Shown piece after piece: positions 1 through 7,254 of a stretch of 11,639 bases of DNA (position 1 is the first letter of the stretch; the number at the start of each line of letters is the position of its first letter). The stretch spans positions 1 to 11,639 of the forward strand of contig CALFIZ010000145.1 of assembly GCA_937877575.1 (NCBI GenBank), in the 5' to 3' direction. Source of the stretch: an uncultured Marinilabiliales bacterium. Lineage in GTDB: Bacteria; Bacteroidota; Bacteroidia; Bacteroidales; BM520. The translations under genes and the position numbers were made by a program. The notes under the pieces were generated by a model. It searched no databases, was not told the DNA's origin, and worked only from the letters and a program-made list of their open reading frames with translations.

Positions 1-2
1 TC

Positions 3-824
3 TATATACCGCTCGGACAACGTGTAAGCAAATTCCATTTGGAGGGGCAAAACGGTGAACAACAATTTGAAATAAATTCTTTGGACTCCACAACGACAAT
101 AGGTTACAAACGCATTGTCAGATTCAAGACTGTTGAAGTGGATAAACTTGTGGTTTGTTTTGATGAGGCCAAAGGCCCGTTGTGTGTCAACAGCATTGAA
201 GCATATTGTGCTCCGGCATTGTTGACGGAACCGGTCATTTACCGCGATTTCAGCAATGAGGTGTATATCACCGCATCGGATGTTGACGCCGCTGTGTTTT
301 ATACAACCGACGGCTCCGAACCTGATTTGTCATCGGAAATATATCACGGCCCATTCGTGTTAGACGGAAAGGGTATAGTGAAAGCTATTTCAGCAGATAC
401 TTTAATTGGTAGATTCAGTGCGTTGAGTGTCAAGGAGTTTGATTTACCGTACAATCATTTTAAAGTTGTAAGGCCTGTCGATGGAGTTGCAAGATTGTTT
501 GATGGTAATGGCTTTTCAGCGGTGTCTTTTCCTCTGAATGATGCAGTGATTGATTTTGAATTCAACGAAGAACAGAACATCAGCGGTTTCAGAATGATGC
601 CCGCTCAGGGACGTGATGAGACAGCCCATGCTACAAATTATCGTTTTTATGTTGACAATAAACTCATCAGTGAAGGAGAGTTCGACAATATTGACAACAA
701 TCCGGTTGAGCAGGTGGTGGAATTTGCGCCGGTTACGGGAAAAAAGGTCAGATTTGTTGCAGACAGGAAATTGCCGGAATCATCCTACATTCAAATAGGC
801 GAATTATCTGTAATAACCGAATAA
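3..824 (+). CDS. GH29-type alpha-L-fucosidase, C-terminal fragment (5' end outside window)
   Basis: The frame is already open at base 3, so this is the last 273 residues of a longer protein and the TTG at 39 is not a real start. The first residues (IPLGQRVSKFHLE, then TTIGYKRIVRF) match the beta-sandwich that follows the catalytic barrel in GH29 fucosidases. Next comes a chitobiase/FN3-associated repeat at about fragment residues 75-130, with the YTTDGSEP signature. Last is an F5/8-type-C-like carbohydrate-binding domain at about 150-273 (NISGFRMMP, NYRFYVDNKLISEGEF). The family removes alpha-L-fucose from host or plant glycans, usually in the periplasm or at the cell surface. The catalytic barrel, nucleophile and signal peptide lie upstream and cannot be checked. 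The family call rests on domain order and the TTIGYKR segment; another hydrolase with the same tail is possible. It converges on the GH31 gene. Confidence 0.8.
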   Translation, partial: YIPLGQRVSKFHLEGQNGEQQFEINSLDSTTTIGYKRIVRFKTVEVDKLVVCFDEAKGPLCVNSIEAYCAPALLTEPVIYRDFSNEVYITASDVDAAVFYTTDGSEPDLSSEIYHGPFVLDGKGIVKAISADTLIGRFSALSVKEFDLPYNHFKVVRPVDGVARLFDGNGFSAVSFPLNDAVIDFEFNEEQNISGFRMMPAQGRDETAHATNYRFYVDNKLISEGEFDNIDNNPVEQVVEFAPVTGKKVRFVADRKLPESSYIQIGELSVITE

Positions 825-834
825 ACCAGTCGTC

Positions 835-867
835 ATTTTCCCGTATCAAGATGTTTAATGGGAAATT
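835..867. terminator. Possible weak bidirectional terminator between convergent genes
   Basis: Only 66 bases separate the convergent stop codons of the fucosidase and the GH31 gene. TTTCCC (837-842) is complementary to GGGAAA (860-865) across a 17-base loop, and the neighbouring bases are A/T-rich. The stem is short and its loop is long, so this is a weak candidate based on position more than on structure. Confidence 0.2.
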
Positions 868-890
868 AACCGGCAAATCAAAACTGCCAA

Positions 891-3563
891 TTACAGTTCT
901 GACCAGGCGATAACTTTATCCTTGAAAGTCTGAGGAATGTCAAGTCTTTCAAGGGCATCCTTCATACTTTCAATGTCAATGCTTTCAAGATACTTGACGG
1001 CATTTTGCGGATCTTCGGTGATATAGCTGCTTGTCTGCACTATTCTCATGTATTCAAGCGGTGGTATAGACATGCTCGATATATTGCTGAGATACAATAA
1101 TTTGAAATCATTGCAAAGTTCGGACATACGTCTTACGATACCTTTTTTACCGTATATGATGTCTTGGCGTTTTGTTTTCTCGGCATCATACTCACATTTG
1201 ATGTCAAATTGCTGTGATGCGGAGGTTTCAGGAAGGCGGATGACTGTTGTCATGTCTTTGCCATCGTATGTCCATGTATTGTCTTCTGCGAAGCGGGAAT
1301 AAGGGTAATCCTTGCCGTTGACTGTTATTTTCTCAGGGGCGAAGTTGCCTTCTACAACGATTCTGACATGACGGTTTTGATCCATGCCGTCATAATGTCC
1401 TTCACGGGGATATATGTTCAAGGTCAGGGAGTTCGAATCGGAGTTTTTGACGACTTTGGTTGTGGTGAAATCGGAGTCGTATTGCTGTGATATTCCGTCA
1501 TCGTCATACAGTGTCATTTCGGATGAGCCGTTGCCAGGTATTACGACTATCCATATTTCATTGTTGTTTTCCTGCAGGTTTTTGAGTTCTTTGGAAGCCA
1601 TAGGTATGATGGAGCCTGCCTTCACGTAGTAAGGGTTTTCGTCAATCGTGTAGTGGAGGGTGTCGATAGTGCCTCCTTCATACATCATACCGGTAGCCAT
1701 GTCGTACCAGTTGTCGCCTGCCGGGAACCATACGGTTCTTTCGGTAAGACATGTGGATGAATCAGCGGGTTGGCAGAGGGCGACTGAAAGGATGTCGTCG
1801 CCGAACATGTTTTGTTCCTTGAAAGAGTATGCTTCTTCATTCTCCGGATAGTCGTAATACATTGGGCGGCACATTGATATGCCGGTGTCGAAAGTCTGTC
1901 GTGCCGCATTGTAAATATACGGGGACAGAGTATAGCGGAGTCGTATAGCGTCGCGCATGGCTTCGAAGTAGTCAGGGAATCTCCAGATGCGCCTTTCAAT
2001 GTAGGACGATTTGGTGGAGTGTGTTTTGAATATTGGTGTGAACACGCCGTATTGGAGCCAGCGGGTAAACATTTCAGGGTTTGTCGGATGTTCTGTTGCC
2101 TGACAGTGGCCGCCAATGTCGTGTCCCCAGTAGCCATAGCCCACGTTTGATGCGGTGGATGTGAAGTATGGCAGATATGCCAGCACCTCCCAGTTGTCGT
2201 GTGTGTCGCCGGAGAATCCGACCTGATAGCGGTGGCTGCCAATGCCGCCCCAGCGGTGATATATGACCGGTCTCGGAGCCTTTTTGCCATGACCGGTGTT
2301 TTGGCGGACTTTGTCGTTGAAGAATGTGTGGTTTAGCCAGAATGTGTTGCTGAGGCCTTTCATGTAATAGCAGTAAGTGTATTGCTGCCAGTCGAGCCAC
2401 CAGAAATCCACGCCCATGTCCTGCAAAGGATGTATGACAGAGTTGAAATATGCGTCAGCCCAGTCACGGTCGGAGATGCGGAAACGTACGGAGCATTTGT
2501 TGCCGTTTTCGTCAATGAAGCCTTTCGGTCCGTCGTAATTGTCTGTCCTTGCCGTATAATCCTTTATGAAGCGGTCGTAGCAGTCTTCAAAGGGTCTGAC
2601 ACCGGAAGCAGGGTGGAGGTTAAGAGCCGTTTTCAGGTTGAGGTCATGGAGTTCATGCAGGAAATTCTCAGGATTTGGGAACAGGTCTTTCTGCCATGTG
2701 TAACCGGTCCATCCGATGAGCATTCCAAAAGTGTCCCTGACGTATTCTTTGCCGTGAAGCCATGTCTCATGCCAGTCCATGTCAATTATCATCACATCAA
2801 TGGGAATGTCGTATGATTTGATTTCTTTGGCAAGGTCGATGAATTCGTTGTCGGTGTACATCCAGTAGCGTGACCACCAGTAGCCGAACATATATTTCGG
2901 AGGCAGAGGGATATTGCCGCCTATTTTGATGAAATCGCTGACGGCTGCCTTGTAGTCGTGTCCATAGACGAAAAGGTACAGGTCTTGGACATTAGCCTGT
3001 TCTCGCGGAGCCACCCATTGCTGCCAGTCGGAGTCATCGTCAACGATAAGGTGTCGTGAACTCTCGTCAATGACAGCCCATCCGTCGCGTGAGGCTACGC
3101 CCATGTCGTAGGGTTCGCGGGTTTTTGTTCCTTGGAAGCCGTCGAGTGTGCGCGTCGTGCCGAGAAGGTTCCCGGTTTGCGGCATGTCCGGGGTCCATTT
3201 GGCTTTTTTGCCGTTCATCATGAACGAAACCGAAGTGTTGTCATCGGAGAATTGTTCATTTCCCTTGTAATTCAGGGTTAAGAATTCGGTTCTTATGGTC
3301 AGTGACTTGCCGTTTTTATTTACAGTAAATTTTGGTACCGGGAGGTTCCTGTTGACGATGCCTAATGTCGCATTGTCCTCAAATATTCCATCCTCGCTCC
3401 ATTCGAGGCGTATCAGTCTTGGAGTGAGGACTGTAAAGCGTGCATTGCCGAAGGTGACGATGGCGTCTTCATCGGCCTTGGGGTTGTATGGATGGTTTAT
3501 GACTTGTGCTGATAAAGTGAGTGACAGCAGCAATGTGGTTATTGCAGGTATTAGTTTTTTCAT
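891..3563 (-). CDS. Secreted GH31 glycoside hydrolase (alpha-glucosidase/alpha-xylosidase-like)
   Basis: This 890-residue protein starts with a signal peptide (MKKLIPAITTLLLSLTLSAQ, likely cleaved after Ala19), so it acts in the periplasm or outside the cell. Residues 30-215 form the N-terminal GH31 beta-sandwich. The (beta/alpha)8 barrel follows at about 216-560. Its proposed nucleophile is Asp391 in DFWWLDWQQ, a variant of the usual GH31 DGxWxDMxE motif, and the acid/base is Asp453 in FSGDTHDNW. GYGYWGHDIGGH (475-486) and RWLQYGVFTPIFKTH (501-515) are further typical GH31 segments. A DUF5110-like sheet follows (LYDDDGISQQYDSDF, 685-699). The last 90 or so residues are a mostly helical extension not needed by the GH31 core. 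The family cleaves alpha-linked sugars with retention; the exact substrate cannot be read here. It is the last gene of the leftward operon, 34 bases after the EIIC gene. The ATG directly precedes the signal peptide, and no Shine-Dalgarno site is seen, as is usual in Bacteroidetes. Confidence 0.92.
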   Translation of the reverse strand: MKKLIPAITTLLLSLTLSAQVINHPYNPKADEDAIVTFGNARFTVLTPRLIRLEWSEDGIFEDNATLGIVNRNLPVPKFTVNKNGKSLTIRTEFLTLNYKGNEQFSDDNTSVSFMMNGKKAKWTPDMPQTGNLLGTTRTLDGFQGTKTREPYDMGVASRDGWAVIDESSRHLIVDDDSDWQQWVAPREQANVQDLYLFVYGHDYKAAVSDFIKIGGNIPLPPKYMFGYWWSRYWMYTDNEFIDLAKEIKSYDIPIDVMIIDMDWHETWLHGKEYVRDTFGMLIGWTGYTWQKDLFPNPENFLHELHDLNLKTALNLHPASGVRPFEDCYDRFIKDYTARTDNYDGPKGFIDENGNKCSVRFRISDRDWADAYFNSVIHPLQDMGVDFWWLDWQQYTYCYYMKGLSNTFWLNHTFFNDKVRQNTGHGKKAPRPVIYHRWGGIGSHRYQVGFSGDTHDNWEVLAYLPYFTSTASNVGYGYWGHDIGGHCQATEHPTNPEMFTRWLQYGVFTPIFKTHSTKSSYIERRIWRFPDYFEAMRDAIRLRYTLSPYIYNAARQTFDTGISMCRPMYYDYPENEEAYSFKEQNMFGDDILSVALCQPADSSTCLTERTVWFPAGDNWYDMATGMMYEGGTIDTLHYTIDENPYYVKAGSIIPMASKELKNLQENNNEIWIVVIPGNGSSEMTLYDDDGISQQYDSDFTTTKVVKNSDSNSLTLNIYPREGHYDGMDQNRHVRIVVEGNFAPEKITVNGKDYPYSRFAEDNTWTYDGKDMTTVIRLPETSASQQFDIKCEYDAEKTKRQDIIYGKKGIVRRMSELCNDFKLLYLSNISSMSIPPLEYMRIVQTSSYITEDPQNAVKYLESIDIESMKDALERLDIPQTFKDKVIAWSEL

Positions 3564-3597
3564 GATATTACATTTTATTGGCTCGGTTCAGTACAGT

Positions 3598-4617
3598 TCA
3601 GCATTCAATCTTAAGGTATCCTGCCTTAATCCATCCCGCTTTCCGCATTATTTCACCGAAGAGCCATGTCAATACTGCTGGAATGACGAAGCAGACGAGA
3701 ACCAGTCCGGTCCACATCATTGGGCCGCCGTCGGGCATGGCGGTATATATGCCTATTGGACCTACAAGACCGCAGGTGCCCATGCCGGAACCTATTGGGA
3801 TATTCTCGAGGTGAAAGACGCAGGTGGAAAGCGGTCCGGTGATGGCTGCGGTGAGTGTCGGCGGTATCCATATTTGCGGATGCCGGACAATATTCGGCAT
3901 CTGCAGCATTGAGGTGCCAAGCCCCTGTGCGACAAGACCTGACCAACGGTTTTCCCTGAAGCTCATCACGGCAAAGCCTATCATTTGCGCGCAACATCCT
4001 GCAGTGGCGGCTCCTCCTGCAAGACCGCCGAGACCGATGGCTAAGCATATTGCGGCTGAACTGATAGGCAGTGTCAGAACCATTCCGATGACTACTGATA
4101 CGATAACCCCCATTATGAACGGTTGCATTTCAGTGGCGTTTTCGATGAATGTTCCAAGAGCGGTCATAATCTTGTCAATGCCGGGACCGAGTGCTATTGC
4201 CACCAGAACTCCGGAGACGATGACTACGGTAGGAGTGACCAGGATGTCAACAGGTGTTTCCTTATAGACCATCTTGCCGAGTTCCACGGCGACGAGGACG
4301 GCTATGTATGCACCAAGCGGCCCGCCGAGTGTGTTTCCGGCAATGCCGACAGCAATGGTACTGTATAACAGTAGTCCTTTGCAGCGCAGGGTGGCGGCGA
4401 TGGCTACTCCTATAGCCGCTCCTGTGGCCTGTTTAGCGTATGAGGCGATGGTGACAAAGGCTTTGATGCCTAATTGGTCACCAAGCGTCTGAAATATGGT
4501 GCCGATGAGCAGGGATGCAAAAAGTCCCAGCGCCATGGCTCCAAGGGCATCGATGAAATAAGCTTTGGCTGTGAGGTCAACGTCCTTGTGTCTGCAATAT
4601 TCTATGAATTTGCCCAT
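3598..4617 (-). CDS. PfoR-like PTS_EIIC_2 family membrane protein, orphan IIC
   Basis: This 339-residue, strongly hydrophobic protein has about eight to ten predicted membrane segments, including 22-45, 62-78, 82-115, 124-148, 165-220 and 300-322. It is rich in small residues, with Gly-rich loops such as GIAGNTLGGPLGAYIAV and LAIGLGGLAGGAATAG. The opening (DLTAKAYFIDALGAMALGLFASLLIG) and the late segment around GSGMGTCGLVGPIGIY resemble the PTS_EIIC_2 family (PF13303), which includes the PfoR proteins of clostridia. No EIIA-type His domain or EIIB-type Cys domain is fused or encoded nearby. A phosphoenolpyruvate-coupled sugar transport role is therefore not supported, and the substrate is unknown. 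It sits in the inner membrane between the nicotinamidase-like lipoprotein (14 bases upstream) and the GH31 hydrolase (34 bases downstream), almost certainly on one transcript. It may import a product released by one of them, but that is inference. Confidence 0.85.
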   Translation of the reverse strand: MGKFIEYCRHKDVDLTAKAYFIDALGAMALGLFASLLIGTIFQTLGDQLGIKAFVTIASYAKQATGAAIGVAIAATLRCKGLLLYSTIAVGIAGNTLGGPLGAYIAVLVAVELGKMVYKETPVDILVTPTVVIVSGVLVAIALGPGIDKIMTALGTFIENATEMQPFIMGVIVSVVIGMVLTLPISSAAICLAIGLGGLAGGAATAGCCAQMIGFAVMSFRENRWSGLVAQGLGTSMLQMPNIVRHPQIWIPPTLTAAITGPLSTCVFHLENIPIGSGMGTCGLVGPIGIYTAMPDGGPMMWTGLVLVCFVIPAVLTWLFGEIMRKAGWIKAGYLKIEC

Positions 4618-4631
4618 CTCATTTGGAAAAG

Positions 4632-5330
4632 TCAGAACTGGATGGTAACGACATGATTTTCGCTCATGAAATCAACGAGCTTCTGGTCATCTGAAACCGA
4701 TGCTATGCAGTTGTCAACGATGCGGACTTTTTCTGCCGGGTAGAATGACAGAAGGTCTTTCAGGGTTTCAAAGACGCAGTAGTCGGATGCGATTCCGCAG
4801 ATGTCAACGCCTTCAAACGGTATGGATGTGATGACTTCCTTGAGCTTTGGACCGTTTGTCTCACTTTGGAAGATTGAGAACTCTTCCTTGTCGGCCTTTT
4901 CACCTTTGGTGAGATATGAGACATTGATGCCGTCGATTGAGTCAAGAGCAACTGCAAGGTTAGGATATACGTTCATGCCTTCCGTTCCGGCAACACAGTG
5001 GGGAGGGAATACACCGCCCTGTTCGATGAATGAACAGTGGTTTGCTGGATGGCAGTCCTGTGTGACGATAATCATGTCATATTTCTTCCATGCACCATTG
5101 CTGATGGCAACAGCCAAGCGATCCATCGATTCAGGACCTTTTGCTACAGCCAGACTGCCTGTCGTGAAGTCGATCTGAGGGTCAACTATAATGAGCAAAC
5201 GCTGGTTTTGGACTTGTTGAACTGCATTCTTACCGGCAGTTTCAGTTTGTTTTGTCTTCTTATTGCCACAGCCGGCAAATGTGGTGACGAGAGATGCGAG
5301 TACCATGATTGCTAAAAGATTTTTCTTCAT
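4632..5330 (-). CDS. Lipid-anchored nicotinamidase/isochorismatase-family cysteine hydrolase
   Basis: This 232-residue protein carries a lipoprotein signal (MKKNLLAIMVLASLVTTFAGC, lipid-modified Cys21), a polar linker to about residue 43, then a complete isochorismatase-like domain. The nicotinamidase (PncA) active-site set is present: catalytic Asp50 (VDPQIDF), Lys142 (LTKGE) and Cys185 (GIASDYCV), plus the metal-binding pattern Asp92, His94, His98 (TQDCHPANHCSF) and His111 (FPPHC). PncA converts nicotinamide to nicotinate and ammonia for NAD recycling, normally in the cytoplasm, so an exported, membrane-anchored version is unusual. The metal ligands favour nicotinamidase or a related amidase over plain isochorismatase, but the substrate is not proven. 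It is the first gene of the leftward operon; its leader runs from about 5374 and has no clear Shine-Dalgarno site. The stop lies 14 bases before the next start. Confidence 0.9.
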   Translation of the reverse strand: MKKNLLAIMVLASLVTTFAGCGNKKTKQTETAGKNAVQQVQNQRLLIIVDPQIDFTTGSLAVAKGPESMDRLAVAISNGAWKKYDMIIVTQDCHPANHCSFIEQGGVFPPHCVAGTEGMNVYPNLAVALDSIDGINVSYLTKGEKADKEEFSIFQSETNGPKLKEVITSIPFEGVDICGIASDYCVFETLKDLLSFYPAEKVRIVDNCIASVSDDQKLVDFMSENHVVTIQF

Positions 5331-5376
5331 TTTTTGTCAATTATTGTTTCTGTTTAAGTTAACTCGTTATTTAAAC

Positions 5377-5409
5377 GTTGCAAAAGTAATAGAAAAAATA
5401 TTATATTTG
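5377..5409 (+). promoter_or_regulatory. Bacteroidetes-type promoter for the acyl-CoA synthetase gene
   Basis: TATATTTG at 5402-5409 matches the -7 consensus TAnnTTTG. GTTGC at 5377-5381 provides the -33 element (TTG) with a 20-21 base spacer, the spacing typical of the Bacteroidetes primary sigma factor. Transcription would start near 5415, giving a short leader of about 22 bases to the ATG at 5438. Its -33 element touches the -7 element of the divergent operon promoter. Confidence 0.75.
5381..5388 (-). promoter_or_regulatory. Bacteroidetes-type -7 element for the leftward operon
   Basis: Read on the minus strand, these bases are TACTTTTG, an exact match to the Bacteroidetes -7 consensus TAnnTTTG. 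Transcription would start about 5374 and give a leader of about 45 bases to the lipoprotein ATG at 5330. A good TTTG-type -33 element is not seen at 19-21 bases upstream; the nearest T-run is around 5413-5420. This promoter therefore looks weaker than the rightward one it abuts. Confidence 0.5.
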
Positions 5410-5437
5410 CAGCGAAAAAGAATGTAAATGAATTAAT

Positions 5438-7234
5438 ATGGTACCAACTCGAATATTCGATATTTTGGATGAAATCTCATCAAAATATGAAAAACCTGAT
5501 TTCTTTGCAGAGCGCGACGGAGATGGCTGGAAGACATACAGCATAAAGGATTATGTGAATTATGCGCATACCATTGCCTCCGCATTGCTGGAAATAGGAT
5601 TAGTTGAGGGCGACAAGGTTGTAACCATAATGAACAACCGCCCTGCCTGGAATTTCTTTGACATGGGAATTATGCTCGCCCACATGATACATGTACCCGT
5701 TTATCCCACGTTGAACAAACTTGAATTTGAATATATCCTCAACCATTGTGACTGCAAGTGTATTGTTATAGGTACCGAAGCCATATATAAACATGTTGCT
5801 TCGGTAATTTCGGACGTGGTGCAGCACCCTTTAGTCTATAGCGTTGACAAGATAGAAGGTGTGGCTAATATGGATGAAATAATTAAAATCGGTGAACAGA
5901 GTCGTGAAAAATGGGCGGCAACCATCGAGAATAACAGAAAAAACATTTCAACCGATGACACAGCTACCATCATATATACGTCAGGTACAACAGGACGGTC
6001 AAAGGGCGTGATGCTTACACATAAAAACATCTGCAATAACTTTTATCCTATAGTCCGTGACTACCAGAAACTTGACTATCATGCTAAGATGCTTAGTTTC
6101 TTGCCATTATGCCATGTGTATGAACGAACGGTCAATTACCATTACCAGTTTATGGGTGTAAGCCACTATTATGCGAAGAGTTTGGCTACCATAGGCAAGG
6201 ATATGCACGATATGCACGCCGATGGCTTCTGCGCTGTCCCGCGCGTTTTCGAGATGATGTACGATAAGTTGTACCAGGCAGGGAAGAATCAGACAGGAAT
6301 AAAGAAGAAAATATATTACTGGGCTTTTGATGAGGCTACCAAATATGACCATTACAGTAAGAATCCTTTCTATAAACTTAAAATCAGCATTGCTGACAAG
6401 TTGGTTTACAGCAAATGGAGAGACGCACTTTCCGGTAAGGATGAAATGACCGTCGTCTCCGGCGGGTCATCTATCCCTGAAAAGGTAATCCGCCTGTTCA
6501 CTGCTGCAAAGGTCAGAGTGTATGAAGGTTACGGACTTACCGAGACATCACCTGTGATTGCCGTCAATCACCCTAAAAATAATATTATCAAGTTCGGTTG
6601 TGTGGGCGTCATTCTGCCTACCGTCCAGGTGAAATTTGCCGAAGACGGTGAAATACTCACCAAAGGTCCATGTGTGATGAAAGGATATTACAAGGACGAA
6701 GCGCTCACGAAGGAAGTCATCGATGAGGACGGCTGGTTCCATACCGGTGATATCGGCACTATGGTAAAGGACAGCCAAGGTGAATATCTTAAGATTACCG
6801 ACAGAAAAAAGGAGATATTCAAACTGTCATTAGGTAAATATATCGCACCGCAGGTTATCGAAAACAAACTTCAAACTTCAGAATTTATTGATAATCTGAT
6901 GGTTATTGGTGAAAATGAAAAGTTCGTTTCGGCAATCATAGTCCCGAGTTTCAAGAAAATAGGAGATTATTTGCTAAGTCAGAATAAACAGGCTCCTTTC
7001 AGCCGTGAGGAAATGACCAAATCACAGGATGTCATTGATGTCATACAGAAAGAAGTTGACAAGGTTAATGAGACATTGGCGGATCATGAGAAAATAAAAC
7101 GTTTCAGATTGGTTCCTGACGTATGGGATGTCAGCACCGGTGAACTTTCACAGACACTTAAACTTAAACGTAAGGTAATATATCAGAAATACGACAGCCT
7201 TTGCCGCGAAATCTATTATCAGACAAAGGAATAA
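5438..7234 (+). CDS. Long-chain fatty acid-CoA ligase (AMP-forming acyl-CoA synthetase)
   Basis: This 598-residue member of the adenylate-forming (ANL) superfamily is full length for the bacterial FadD15-like group. The ATP-binding P-loop is IIYTSGTTGRSKGVMLTHKN (178-197). The second core motif is VYEGYGLTETSPV (361-373), and the adenylate/hinge region is DGWFHTGDIG (431-440) followed by DRKKEIFKLSLGKYIAP (455-471). The C-terminal lid ends with the catalytic-lysine region TGELSQTLKLKRKVI (567-581). It activates free long-chain fatty acids to acyl-CoA through an acyl-AMP, at the cytoplasmic face of the inner membrane, for phospholipid use or breakdown. The hinge reads KLSLGK where KTSGGK is more usual, a mild variation. 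It is first in a rightward pair with the ABC exporter 20 bases downstream, driven by the TAnnTTTG promoter just upstream. The chosen ATG gives a standard N-terminus. Confidence 0.93.
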   Translation: MVPTRIFDILDEISSKYEKPDFFAERDGDGWKTYSIKDYVNYAHTIASALLEIGLVEGDKVVTIMNNRPAWNFFDMGIMLAHMIHVPVYPTLNKLEFEYILNHCDCKCIVIGTEAIYKHVASVISDVVQHPLVYSVDKIEGVANMDEIIKIGEQSREKWAATIENNRKNISTDDTATIIYTSGTTGRSKGVMLTHKNICNNFYPIVRDYQKLDYHAKMLSFLPLCHVYERTVNYHYQFMGVSHYYAKSLATIGKDMHDMHADGFCAVPRVFEMMYDKLYQAGKNQTGIKKKIYYWAFDEATKYDHYSKNPFYKLKISIADKLVYSKWRDALSGKDEMTVVSGGSSIPEKVIRLFTAAKVRVYEGYGLTETSPVIAVNHPKNNIIKFGCVGVILPTVQVKFAEDGEILTKGPCVMKGYYKDEALTKEVIDEDGWFHTGDIGTMVKDSQGEYLKITDRKKEIFKLSLGKYIAPQVIENKLQTSEFIDNLMVIGENEKFVSAIIVPSFKKIGDYLLSQNKQAPFSREEMTKSQDVIDVIQKEVDKVNETLADHEKIKRFRLVPDVWDVSTGELSQTLKLKRKVIYQKYDSLCREIYYQTKE

Positions 7235-7254
7235 TTAAGCTGAGTAACAGTTGC

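Noticed and set aside
1685..2290. 201-codon open frame on the minus strand inside the GH31 gene
   Set aside because: It lies in another frame of a clearly conserved GH31 gene, and its Ser/Thr/His/Arg-rich product resembles no protein family; it is a shadow frame.
3295..3912. 205-codon plus-strand open frame spanning the GH31/EIIC boundary
   Set aside because: It is antisense to two well-supported genes and shows no recognisable domain or start signal.
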